Of a stretch of DNA of 40,317 bases, positions 32,680 through 40,317 are shown piece by piece. The notes beneath the pieces are model-generated. The model saw only the letters and a program-made list of their open reading frames with translations, was not told the DNA's origin and did not search any database. Origin of the DNA: Chloroflexota bacterium (GTDB taxonomy: Bacteria; Chloroflexota; Anaerolineae; JAAEKA01); NCBI GenBank assembly GCA_034717495.1, contig JAYELL010000050.1:1-40317 (forward strand). Direction: 5' to 3'. Position 1 is the first letter of the stretch; the number at the start of each line of letters is the position of its first letter. The translations under genes were made by a program, and so were the position numbers.

Positions 32680-34802
32680 TCATTGATTTTTGTGCCTACC
32701 TTGGAAACTGGCCACTCTATCAACTGCCTGCCGGCGATGCTCCAGCGCTGATCAGCGTAATGGACCGCTGCGGGATTGGGGCTGCCTTTGTCTCGCTGGC
32801 TGAAGGCCCGTTCCTGCTCAATCCAGGCGAGGCCAATGAGCGACTGGTGAACATGGTCGCGGCGCATCGCGATCGTTTGTGGCCGGTGGGAACGGCCGAT
32901 CTGAATGCCCCGTTCTGGCGTGAGGATGTGGTGGCCGGCATCGAGCGTCAGAAGCTGGCGGGCTTTCGTGCGTACCCCACCTATCATCGCTATGCCCTTG
33001 ACTCGGCGGAGGCAGTGGCCCTGGCGGCGACCCTGGCCGAATACCAACGTCCCTTGTTTATTGCCGCCTTCATCGATGAAGAGCGCTTTCAGCATCCGGC
33101 GATTCGCGTTCCCCCTGTTCGCGTCCCTGAATTGGCAGGCCTGATTCGCCGTGTCCCCCAGACAACGCTTGTGCTGAATAACCTGTCTGTTGAAGAAGCC
33201 GCCATGCTTTTTGACGCCCCGGAGCTATCACTTGAAAATGTATTCATCGATGTCAACGCGATGGACAAGCCCTTCAATGGATTGGCTCAATTGGTTGAGG
33301 ATTACGGCGCCGAGCGACTGGTTTTTGGTAGCCAGGTTCCATTTCTGTACCCGGAGGCAGCGCTGGCCTTAGTGCAGGAATCTGGTATTTCGCAGGAAGG
33401 TGTTGAAGCGATCCTGGCACAAAATTACCACACAAGTGCAACTATCAACAGTCTGTTGTCCAGATCCGGAAAGGAAAAAAGCATGTTTTCAGCAACTACG
33501 AAATTAACACTTGACAAGTCTGTCGAACCTGGTTTGCGAGCCGGTGAGTTTATCCCCGGGATAACCCAAACCATCAGCAAACGGCCGGCCGCATTTGCCC
33601 CCGGCTATTTCCCGGATTTTATCGATTACGGTAAAGGGTCTCATGTGTGGGATGTGGACGGGAACGAATACATAGACTATGTAATGGCCTGTGGCCCGGT
33701 TACTTTGGGATATTGCTATCCAGCCGTCGATCAGGCGATTCGGGAACAACTGGCCCGGGGAATCATCTTCACGCGGCTGACGGCTCTGGAAGGAGAGGTG
33801 GCCGAGATCCTCTCCGACGTTGTGCCCTGCGCCGAGATGACCCGTTTCTTCAAAGGTGGCGTCGAGGCTAATTCGGCCGCGCTGCGCCTGGCGCGAGCCT
33901 TCACCAACCGGGAGAAGGTGGTATCGTGCGGCTATAGAGGCTGGCATGACCAGTGGGCAGTGACCCACTCCCCGCAGGGCATTCCTGCCTGCCTGGCCAA
34001 TTTGATCACTGAGTTCGAGTATAACAACCTGGACTCCTTGGAGGCAGCACTCAGCGCTAATCCCAAACAGGTTGCCGCCGTTTTTATCGATCCGGTATCC
34101 GGCGAACGGCCCAAAGAAGGTTTTCTGGCTGGGGTCGAAGAGTTAGCCCATAAGCACGGCGCCTTACTAATCTTCGATGAAATCGTAACGGGATTCCGGC
34201 TCGCTGTGGGCGGTGCCCAGGCCTATTACAATGTAGTGCCAGATATAGCGGTTTTTGCCAAAGGAATTGCCAACGGTATGCCGCTTTCGGCGGTCAGCGG
34301 CCGGCGCGACGTCATGAAGATGGCTACCGAAGTGTTCATGACCCTGACCTATGGCGATGAGGCGCTCTCACTGGCGGCGGCGCGGGCTACGCTGAATGTG
34401 CAACGCCAGGAGGACGTTTCGGGCCACATCTGGGATGTAGGCACGGCCCTGGTGAATGGCGTGAAACAAGCTCTTGTCGAAACAGGTGCGCCATTCACCT
34501 TCAGCGGAATCGAGGCGATGCCGGCCTTTGTCGCCGCCGCTGACTTTCGCGGCAGGCCCCTGGATGAGGCAACCCAGCAAGCCGCATGGGTCTATCTCCT
34601 GAGCGAGTTGGCCCGCCGCGGGATCATCTGGCGCAGACACAGTCTGATATTGCCCAGCTACTCCCACAGCCATGAAGACGTTAGCGACACCGTAGAAGCG
34701 TGTCATGAAGTGTTCACCAACCTGGCCCAGTTGCTCGAGTCCGGGACACTTCATGACGCAATCCAGTTGACCGAATTGCCGAGCGGGTTCAAGCGGGTCT
34801 AA
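32676..34802 (+). CDS. Fusion of metal-less amidohydrolase-like domain and class III (GSA-like) aminotransferase
   Basis: This 708-residue protein has an amidohydrolase-2-like domain (1-265) fused to a glutamate-1-semialdehyde-aminomutase-like PLP domain (270-708). The PLP domain looks active: VWDVDGNEYIDYV (324-336), IFDEIVTGFR with Asp501, and FAKGIANGMPL with the PLP Lys529. In the first domain all metal ligands seen in the neighbouring enzyme are changed: His-X-His becomes Cys6-X-Tyr8, His150 becomes Ala131, His184 becomes Asn169 and Asp233 becomes Gln220. Met270 has a good internal ribosome binding site (GGAAAGGAAAAAAGC, 33468-33482), so a free aminotransferase may also be made. It could aminate or isomerise a keto- or aldehyde sugar handed on by its neighbours. 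Confidence 0.85.
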   Translation: MIIDFCAYLGNWPLYQLPAGDAPALISVMDRCGIGAAFVSLAEGPFLLNPGEANERLVNMVAAHRDRLWPVGTADLNAPFWREDVVAGIERQKLAGFRAYPTYHRYALDSAEAVALAATLAEYQRPLFIAAFIDEERFQHPAIRVPPVRVPELAGLIRRVPQTTLVLNNLSVEEAAMLFDAPELSLENVFIDVNAMDKPFNGLAQLVEDYGAERLVFGSQVPFLYPEAALALVQESGISQEGVEAILAQNYHTSATINSLLSRSGKEKSMFSATTKLTLDKSVEPGLRAGEFIPGITQTISKRPAAFAPGYFPDFIDYGKGSHVWDVDGNEYIDYVMACGPVTLGYCYPAVDQAIREQLARGIIFTRLTALEGEVAEILSDVVPCAEMTRFFKGGVEANSAALRLARAFTNREKVVSCGYRGWHDQWAVTHSPQGIPACLANLITEFEYNNLDSLEAALSANPKQVAAVFIDPVSGERPKEGFLAGVEELAHKHGALLIFDEIVTGFRLAVGGAQAYYNVVPDIAVFAKGIANGMPLSAVSGRRDVMKMATEVFMTLTYGDEALSLAAARATLNVQRQEDVSGHIWDVGTALVNGVKQALVETGAPFTFSGIEAMPAFVAAADFRGRPLDEATQQAAWVYLLSELARRGIIWRRHSLILPSYSHSHEDVSDTVEACHEVFTNLAQLLESGTLHDAIQLTELPSGFKRV
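33468..33485 (+). promoter_or_regulatory. Internal ribosome binding site and start within the fusion gene
   Basis: GGAAAGGAAA precedes an in-frame ATG at 33483 exactly at the domain boundary. It suggests that the aminotransferase was once, or still is, translated separately. Confidence 0.5.
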
Positions 34803-34848
34803 ATCTGGCTATTCCGGCGAGATAGCTCTCAAGAATGGAGGATTTTTG

Positions 34849-35838
34849 ATGGATGTTATCAGATGGGGAATTATTGGTTGTGGAGACGTGGCGGAACAAA
34901 AGAGTGGCCCGCCGTTGTACCAGACTCCTGGTTCGGAACTGGTTGCGGTTATGCGTCGTGATCAGGAAAAAGCGGCGGACTTTGCCCAACGTCACGGGGT
35001 CGGACGCTGGTACACCGACGTAACATCTTTATTGGCCGACCCTGACGTCAACGCAGTTTATATCGCGTCCCCACACTATTTGCACCCGGCCCACGCCTCA
35101 CAGTCAGCCCTGGCCGGCAAAATTGTGTTGTGTGAAAAACCGATGGGGACCAACCGGGAGGATGCGCAAAAAATTGTAGATGTGTGCCGAAGCTCTGGTG
35201 TGCCGTTAACCGTGGCCTATTATCGTCGTTTCTGGCCGGTTGTGCAGAAGATGAAGGCGTTGCTAGCTGAGGATGCCATTGGTCGGGTAGTGTCTGCCCG
35301 GGTGCAACTGGCCGACTATTATGACGGCGACCCGGAGCGTCTCTGGCTCACCTCTTTGAGAGAAGCGGGTGGCGGCGCGTTGGCAAATGCCGGCAGCCAT
35401 TGGGTCGATTTGATCCGCTACCTGTTGGGAGAGGTTATGGAGGTGATGGCCTATTGCTCGTCAACCGCGGGCTTTGAAGTAGAAGACACTGCTGCCGCCA
35501 TCATGCGCACCGAGACTGAGGCGTTCGTGTCATTCTCTTCGACCTGGCAAGAACGTGTCGGGGTCAACGACTTTGACATCTGTGGCACCGACGGACGCAT
35601 ATTGGCCAGTCCCCTGTCTGACGGACGATTGAAGCTGGTTCGCTTTGGCAAAGAGCCAGAAGTATTTGAGCTGGCGCGCTCCGGTCCGGCCCACCGGGAA
35701 TTGATCCAAGAGCTGATACCACGTCTCCAGACCGGCCAGAGTTCACCGGTTCCAGGTGAAGAAGCGGTGGCAGTCTGGCGGATTATTGAAGCGACTCACC
35801 GCTCCAGCACAGAAGGTTGTCGGATCAGAATAGTTTAG
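34849..35838 (+). CDS. Gfo/Idh/MocA-family oxidoreductase 2
   Basis: A 329-residue NAD(P)-dependent oxidoreductase with an intact Rossmann motif GIIGCGDVA (7-15), CEKPMGT containing the catalytic Lys, and NAGSHWVDLIRY containing the active-site His. The ATG at 34849 follows TGGAGGA at good spacing. It likely oxidises a hydroxyl of the imported sugar or its derivative. The following gene is a diverged relative without a clear nucleotide-binding motif. Confidence 0.9.
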   Translation: MDVIRWGIIGCGDVAEQKSGPPLYQTPGSELVAVMRRDQEKAADFAQRHGVGRWYTDVTSLLADPDVNAVYIASPHYLHPAHASQSALAGKIVLCEKPMGTNREDAQKIVDVCRSSGVPLTVAYYRRFWPVVQKMKALLAEDAIGRVVSARVQLADYYDGDPERLWLTSLREAGGGALANAGSHWVDLIRYLLGEVMEVMAYCSSTAGFEVEDTAAAIMRTETEAFVSFSSTWQERVGVNDFDICGTDGRILASPLSDGRLKLVRFGKEPEVFELARSGPAHRELIQELIPRLQTGQSSPVPGEEAVAVWRIIEATHRSSTEGCRIRIV

Positions 35839-35857
35839 CACCACAGGAGAAATTCCA

Positions 35858-36895
35858 GTGTCAAACTCAGCAAAACCGTTAAGGCTAGGAATGGTCACAG
35901 TTGAACCTCACGGCCGGCCGTGGGCCGAGGTGTTGGCTCAAATGCCGGAGGTCAGAATGGAATATGCCTGGGACTATGACCTGGATCGGGCCAACGGGTA
36001 CGCGGAAAAATACGATATTCCCCACGTTGTCAAGGAAGTGGAGGAGATGGCCGGAAAGGTTGATGCTGTGCTCATCGGCGGGGGACGCCGGATGCCCACG
36101 GGCGATGGCATTTGGGGCGAGGAACCGGACGATCATCTGCGTCTGTCCCGGCCGTTTCTGGAAAAAGGGATGCCGGTGCTTATCGATAAGCCCTTTGCCG
36201 ACAGGTTAGAGGAGGCCATCGAAATGGTTCGATTGGCTCGCAGCAACGGAGCTTTGCTGATGTCCTGTTCGGCTATGCGCTATGCCAGCGAAATCGCCGG
36301 ATTGAAAGAAGTGGTAGATGATGGTGGATTTGGAAATATCTCTGGCGCGAGTTGTATGATTGGCACGGGCGTCGCTACGCTCAAATGGTATATCATCCAT
36401 ATCCTGGAAGCTCTGTATGTACCGTTTGGCCCCGGCATCGAGTCGGTCTTTGCACTGCCCAGCCACGCGCCTGTGGTGGTCGGCAAGGCCCAAACGCCGC
36501 GGGCTTATGGATTGGTATTTCGCTGGAACAACGGCCGGGTGGCTACCATGCTGATGGTAGAAGACGAGACAGACGCGGCAGAAGGGGGCGCGTACGAGGA
36601 TCGGCCGCCCCGTATTTTGTGGCCCACGGCCACGATTGTTCCGCCCTACCTACCTTTTCATTACAGCATCCGCATTTTTGGGGATATGGACTGGGCCGAT
36701 GTACGGACCGTAGGCAAAGGGTGCTACCGCCGCAAACTAAGGGCATTCTTGAATATGATCAAGACAGGCCAGGAGGCGATTCCCCTGGAACATACCCTGG
36801 AGCTGACCCAGGCTATCATCATGGCCGAAAAATCAATCGAGTCGGGTAAGTTGGAATGGCTGCGGCCCACCGGGGAGATCATGGCCGAAACTTAG
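35858..36895 (+). CDS. Divergent Gfo/Idh/MocA-like protein lacking the Rossmann glycine motif
   Basis: A 345-residue protein with the overall Gfo/Idh layout, including DKPFADR in place of EKP and a C-terminal beta-sheet region. The N-terminus reads LGMVTVEPHGRPWAEVLAQ, with no GxGxxG or GxGxxA, so NAD(P) binding is doubtful. The usual active-site segment is KWYIIHILEALY. It starts at GTG 35858 behind CAGGAGAAA, 19 bp from the active-looking relative. It may be a non-catalytic partner or use another cofactor mode. Confidence 0.8.
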   Translation: MSNSAKPLRLGMVTVEPHGRPWAEVLAQMPEVRMEYAWDYDLDRANGYAEKYDIPHVVKEVEEMAGKVDAVLIGGGRRMPTGDGIWGEEPDDHLRLSRPFLEKGMPVLIDKPFADRLEEAIEMVRLARSNGALLMSCSAMRYASEIAGLKEVVDDGGFGNISGASCMIGTGVATLKWYIIHILEALYVPFGPGIESVFALPSHAPVVVGKAQTPRAYGLVFRWNNGRVATMLMVEDETDAAEGGAYEDRPPRILWPTATIVPPYLPFHYSIRIFGDMDWADVRTVGKGCYRRKLRAFLNMIKTGQEAIPLEHTLELTQAIIMAEKSIESGKLEWLRPTGEIMAET

Positions 36896-37005
36896 CCTTG
36901 CAGATAGAAAGAATGGCGCAAACTCAGTACTCCGCGATGGCGAGGTGCGAGATAACGGAAGTCCTCGATTGGGGCAACGCGCCATCGTAGAAAGGAATGG
37001 ATAAT

Positions 37006-37878
37006 ATGACCGGCAAGAGAGCATTGGTGCTGGGGGTTACGGGACGTATCGGCAGTGTCCTGGCGAAGTCCCTTGTTCAAGACGACTGGCGCGTTTACGG
37101 CGCGGCGAGATTGCACAGTGAGAACGCTCACAAGCACATCGCAGCGGAGGGCATCACACCTATCCGTTTTGACGTCACCCAGGACGATCCGGCGGGATTG
37201 CCGGATGTGGATGTGGTGTTTTTGGAGATATGGGACCCGGGGCAACCCGCCCTGATGTGGGATGTCAATTTCTTTGGTGTGGGGCGCGTTGTCGAACGCT
37301 ATGCCGGAAGTGCGGATATTGTCAACGGAAGTACTATCAACGTTTATGGGGACAGCCCGAATCTGTCCAGCGAAGAAACCCCGCCTCGCCCTGGCAATGA
37401 TTACGGGCGAAGCCGTTTTGCCCAGGAGAAGCTGATTGACTACTTCTGTTGGCGCGGGGGCAAAAAAGGGATTCATGTTCGTTACGCCCACGCCAACACG
37501 GAGCATGCAGGGCTGCTGCGTCGGATGGCGGATACCATTCTCGCCGGGAAGTCGTTGGGTCCCAATCCAGATGCCCGGGTGCAGGTAATAACACTTGAAG
37601 ATGCCGTGCGCGTCACACAGGCAGCTGTGTCCCGCGCAACCTGTCCGCCGGTCGCCGTCAACTGCTGTCATCCCCGCGTCTGGACCTACCGGCAACTGGC
37701 TGAAACGCTGCAAGCGCGTTTGGGGCGAGGGGAGGTTATTTTTGACCGGGAGTCAGGTGGTGTTGAACACTCGGCATACGCCGATGTCAGTCGTATGCTT
37801 GCCTGGTTTGGAGAACCCCAAGTCTCGCTGGAGACGATGTTTGAGCGCATTACACAAGCAGTGGATGACGGGCAGTGA
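37006..37878 (+). CDS. Extended SDR / NAD-dependent epimerase-like protein
   Basis: About 290 residues. GVTGRIG (10-16) is the nucleotide-binding GxxGxxG, and NGSTINVYGD supplies the SDR Ser/Thr position. The catalytic YxxxK appears as Tyr133-GRS-Arg137, with Arg in place of Lys, so normal SDR chemistry is uncertain. Such proteins epimerise or dehydrate nucleotide sugars or reduce sugars. ATG 37006 has AAAGGA at 9-nt spacing; ATG 36997 lies directly on the site and is less likely. Confidence 0.8.
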   Translation: MTGKRALVLGVTGRIGSVLAKSLVQDDWRVYGAARLHSENAHKHIAAEGITPIRFDVTQDDPAGLPDVDVVFLEIWDPGQPALMWDVNFFGVGRVVERYAGSADIVNGSTINVYGDSPNLSSEETPPRPGNDYGRSRFAQEKLIDYFCWRGGKKGIHVRYAHANTEHAGLLRRMADTILAGKSLGPNPDARVQVITLEDAVRVTQAAVSRATCPPVAVNCCHPRVWTYRQLAETLQARLGRGEVIFDRESGGVEHSAYADVSRMLAWFGEPQVSLETMFERITQAVDDGQ

Positions 37879-37988
37879 GGAAAGCGACTTATTCGGCCAG
37901 TATCCAGCCGCGGTCGACGCCTCGATTTCCGCTTCTGATGCAGTGGTAGTATTATTGGGCGATCTCTCCACCAGACGTCCGATATGGC

Positions 37989-38003
37989 CCGGCTCACAGC
38001 CGG
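37989..38003 (+). other. Small GC-rich hairpin before the MFS gene
   Basis: CCGGCT-CAC-AGCCGG forms a 6-bp stem in the 156-bp gap between the SDR and the MFS gene. No U-run follows, so it is not a convincing terminator. Confidence 0.3.
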
Positions 38004-38034
38004 TGGTTCCCGGAAAGAAACAAGAAAGATAAGC

Positions 38035-39273
38035 ATGAAACTTGGCAAAGTTGACCGCCGACTGCTGACCATTCTGTTGATTGTTTTCGTGCAGATGGTC
38101 GGCGCGGCCATGATCATGCCGATCCTGCCGCTGTATGCTCAGCGGGAGTTCGACATGTCTCCTCAGGTGATCACGCTGTTGGGAACGGCGTTTTTTGCCG
38201 CTCAATTCATCGCGGGTCCCTACCTGGGCCGGCTTTCGGACAAATATGGTCGTGTACCTGTGCTGATTGTCAGTCAAATCGGCACGGCTATCAGCTTTCT
38301 TATGCTGGCTTTTGCTCCAAGCGTCGGGATACTTTTTCTGGCGCGTATTGTCGATGGGATCACCGGCGGCAATATCATCGTCGCTCAGGCCTATTTGACT
38401 GACATCACACCCAGGGAGCGGCGTACCGAGGCGCTTGGTTATATCTTCGCCGTTTTTGGGCTGGGCTTTATCATCGGTCCGGCGCTGGGAGGCATACTGG
38501 CGGCGGCATTTGGACCCAGGGTGCCCTACATGATCGCGGCCGTGGTTGCGGGGATCGTGGTTCTGTTGACCTGGTTCACGCTGGACGAATCGTTGACACC
38601 GGAGCAACGGGAGCATAACCGTGCCTACAAAAAAGCCAGTCTTCGTCCGGGGCAGATTCTTCGAAATGGTCCGCTGGTATTGATGCTGATCATTGCGTTT
38701 GTAGGCCAGTTTGGCATGGGGATGTTGCAATCCACTTTTGCGCTGTTCGGCGCTGCTGTGCTCTTCGATGGCTCCAGCGACAAAACCGTCAATCTTGGCA
38801 TTGGGCTGCTGCTGGCTGTAATCGGCCTGTCGCAATTCGTCACCCAGGCGTTTCTCCTGAGACCGCTGCTCAGGCGCTATCAGGAACCCTGGCTGGTTGT
38901 TGGTGGCAATATCCTGCGGACGTTTGGCTTCGTGTTGTTGGCCATCATTGCAACTCCGGTGTTGGGTGCCCTGGCCGGTATGTTCGTTGCGGTGGGTATG
39001 GCACTCATTATGCCGCCCCTGCAGTCGATGTCCACAACCACGGTGGACGATGAACTGCGGGGTGGTGTGCTGGGCATTTACCAATCAACCCTGAGTCTGG
39101 CCATCATCTTCAGTTCAGCAATCGCCGGGGTGATTTTTGCCCGTGATCCCAGCTATCCCTTCTGGGCGGCCGCGCTGCTGTCGGCTGTCGTTATGGTACC
39201 TGCGGTGATGCTATTGCGCCAATATCAAAATACCCCGCCCAAGGCCACACCGGCAGCCATCGGTCCAGATTGA
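38035..39273 (+). CDS. MFS transporter, DHA1/TetA-like
   Basis: A 412-residue transporter with twelve predicted helices. MFS motif A is visible as GRLSDKYGRVPVL between helices 2 and 3, and the antiporter motif C region reads FGLGFIIGPALGG, as in drug:H+ antiporters. ATG 38035 follows AAGAAAGAT; the frame is open to 37984, but that part is not protein-like. It ends the co-directional block and might export a by-product or unwanted analogue, but a general multidrug exporter is as likely. Confidence 0.88.
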   Translation: MKLGKVDRRLLTILLIVFVQMVGAAMIMPILPLYAQREFDMSPQVITLLGTAFFAAQFIAGPYLGRLSDKYGRVPVLIVSQIGTAISFLMLAFAPSVGILFLARIVDGITGGNIIVAQAYLTDITPRERRTEALGYIFAVFGLGFIIGPALGGILAAAFGPRVPYMIAAVVAGIVVLLTWFTLDESLTPEQREHNRAYKKASLRPGQILRNGPLVLMLIIAFVGQFGMGMLQSTFALFGAAVLFDGSSDKTVNLGIGLLLAVIGLSQFVTQAFLLRPLLRRYQEPWLVVGGNILRTFGFVLLAIIATPVLGALAGMFVAVGMALIMPPLQSMSTTTVDDELRGGVLGIYQSTLSLAIIFSSAIAGVIFARDPSYPFWAAALLSAVVMVPAVMLLRQYQNTPPKATPAAIGPD

Positions 39274-39317
39274 GAAACAGCAATAGGTACTAAACTAAGG
39301 TGTTGAGGTGTTGATTC

Positions 39318-39725
39318 ATGAGTGAAAAAAAGATTCAAAAGACAGAGGAAGAGTGGCGTGCGGAGCTCACCCCGGAACAGTATCGGATCCTGCGGGAGAA
39401 GGGCACGGAACGCGCCTTCACCGGCGAGTACTACCGGGCCAGGGATGCAGGGACTTATCTCTGTGCCGCCTGTGGCGCCGAGCTGTTTAGTTCGGAGGCC
39501 AAGTACGACTCCGGGTCAGGGTGGCCGAGTTACTGGGAGCCTGTGTCCGAGGGCGCGGTGGCAACCGAGTCCGATGACAGCCACCTCATGCAGAGAACCG
39601 AAGTGCTATGCAGCCGCTGTGGTTCTCATCTGGGCCATGTCTTTCAAGATGGCCCTCAGCCTACAGGTTTGCGCTATTGCATCAACTCGGCGTCCCTGAA
39701 TATGAAACCGGATGGGGATGGATGA
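39318..39725 (+). CDS. msrB: Peptide-methionine (R)-S-oxide reductase
   Basis: A 135-residue MsrB. The zinc-binding CxxC pairs (Cys49/Cys52 in CAAC, Cys98/Cys101 in CSRC), SGSGWPSYW and the catalytic Cys121 in RYCINSASL are all present. It reduces methionine-R-sulfoxide in the cytoplasm. It is unrelated to the catabolic island and lies 44 bp behind the MFS gene, tail to tail with the next gene. Confidence 0.97.
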   Translation: MSEKKIQKTEEEWRAELTPEQYRILREKGTERAFTGEYYRARDAGTYLCAACGAELFSSEAKYDSGSGWPSYWEPVSEGAVATESDDSHLMQRTEVLCSRCGSHLGHVFQDGPQPTGLRYCINSASLNMKPDGDG

Positions 39726-39734
39726 GACGGGGTC

Positions 39735-40133
39735 CTATTCGAAATAATCCCACTTGTCTCCTCTTGTCAGGATATAGGCCAGAATCGCAGGCAGGACGAT
39801 ATCGTGGAAGACGATCAACTGGGTGCGGTAGACGACTAATCCGATGGCGATTCCGGCAATAATGGAGACTGCATAGAGGTAAAGCCCCCACTTTTTCCAA
39901 TTCCACATGCCGAGCACGGCTACGATATCAGCCAGGGCCAGCAGAACAATGGCAGCCCACAACCAGGGCGCCGCGGGTTCGCCGGGGTTTTTTCGCAGCG
40001 AGAACATCAGTATCGAGGAAAAGACTCCCTGGATTGCGATGAGAATCAGGATCGCAGAAAGCCATCCTCCTCGCTCCTTCTCGATTTCCTGGGTCTCATG
40101 GTCAGCTTTGCTGTGCGGTTTTTCTCTGCTCAT
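39735..40133 (-). CDS. Small four-helix membrane protein of unknown function
   Basis: 132 residues: a charged N-terminus (about 1-22), then four predicted transmembrane helices (near 24-44, 56-76, 82-102 and 108-126), with KWGLYLYAVSIIAGIAIGL as the clearest. No family was recognised. An AAAGGAG site lies 11 nt before the ATG on the - strand. It converges on msrB with only 9 bp between the stops and no clear terminator. Confidence 0.75.
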   Translation of the reverse strand: MSREKPHSKADHETQEIEKERGGWLSAILILIAIQGVFSSILMFSLRKNPGEPAAPWLWAAIVLLALADIVAVLGMWNWKKWGLYLYAVSIIAGIAIGLVVYRTQLIVFHDIVLPAILAYILTRGDKWDYFE

Positions 40134-40199
40134 TTGAATGAATGCTCCTTTCGCGGATTATTTGGACCCCATTATCACGCCAAGGGGAAGAAGTGTCAA

Positions 40200-40317
40200 G
40201 AATGCACGAAGGGGGCGGAGGACGCGGGGGTGGGGTGAAACGGAGACACGGCGAGGGAGGGACGCAGGGATGCCGTCCACGAATAGGGCCACGAATGCAC
40301 GAAGGGGGCGGAGGACG
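40200..40317. repeat. Intergenic repeats at the right edge
   Basis: A 25-bp sequence beginning GAATGCACGAAG and ending GGAGGACG occurs identically at 40200-40224 and 40293-40317 (window edge). Between them lie degenerate units such as GACACGGCGAGGG that resemble the arrays at 17120 and 21600. No gene is seen. Confidence 0.7.

Noticed and set aside
37753-39084. A 443-residue - strand frame opposite the MFS gene
   Set aside because: It lies fully opposite a clear MFS transporter and part of the SDR; its sequence is rich in His, Gln and Arg with no recognisable fold, as expected of a shadow frame.
39273-39318. Inclusion of msrB in the catabolic island
   Set aside because: Although on the same strand and only 44 bp behind the MFS gene, MsrB is a general repair enzyme with no link to the pathway.

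Overview
The window looks like a chromosomal piece of a Chloroflexota bacterium (Anaerolineae/Caldilineae-like), probably from a metagenome. This is an inference from four things: secreted proteins with Pro/Thr-rich linkers ending in a short hydrophobic tail (IFLPMLMK), a lamin-tail/CotH/dockerin-like exoprotein, degenerate GACACGGC-type intergenic repeats, and a sugar-catabolic cluster rich in ABC importers, Gfo/Idh oxidoreductases, URO-D-like and MttB-like proteins. No rRNA, tRNA, CRISPR array, transposase or phage gene was seen.

Layout. 1-482: end of an upstream + strand gene, an octanucleotide tandem repeat and non-coding sequence. 483-6282 (- strand): two secreted proteins, a purple-acid-phosphatase-like metallophosphoesterase and a 1386-residue CotH/lamin-tail protein. 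6283-6490: compact divergent promoter region with two consensus-like promoters and three short palindromes. 6491-39273 (+ strand): 28 consecutive co-directional genes, opened by a FadR-type GntR regulator. 39318-40133: msrB and a convergent small membrane protein. The window ends in repeats.

The + strand island has three parts. Part A (6491-16960) holds the regulator, a URO-D-like protein, a LarA-like nickel racemase, a sugar ABC importer without ATPase, an MttB-like methyltransferase, a second URO-D-like protein and NagA. Part B (17306-26658) holds a second ATPase-less ABC importer, two more URO-D-like proteins, three xylose-isomerase-like TIM barrels and an AEC permease. Part C (26637-39273) holds an AAC(3)-like/neutral-ceramidase-like fusion, three Gfo/Idh-type oxidoreductases, two polysaccharide-deacetylase-like proteins, an amidohydrolase, an amidohydrolase-like/class III aminotransferase fusion, an SDR and an MFS exporter. 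Stop/start overlaps (TGATG, ATGA and a 22-nt overlap) show that several genes are translationally coupled.

Together they suggest uptake and breakdown of an unusual N-acylated, aminated or O/N-methylated sugar, or a sugar acid: import, deacetylation, isomerisation and oxidation, amino transfer and possibly demethylation. The substrate cannot be read from sequence. The most striking feature is that part C repeatedly pairs an apparently intact enzyme with a paralogue that has lost its catalytic or metal-binding residues (deacetylases, amidohydrolases, Gfo/Idh proteins), and that it contains two unusual fusions. This is the best candidate for an undescribed system here.
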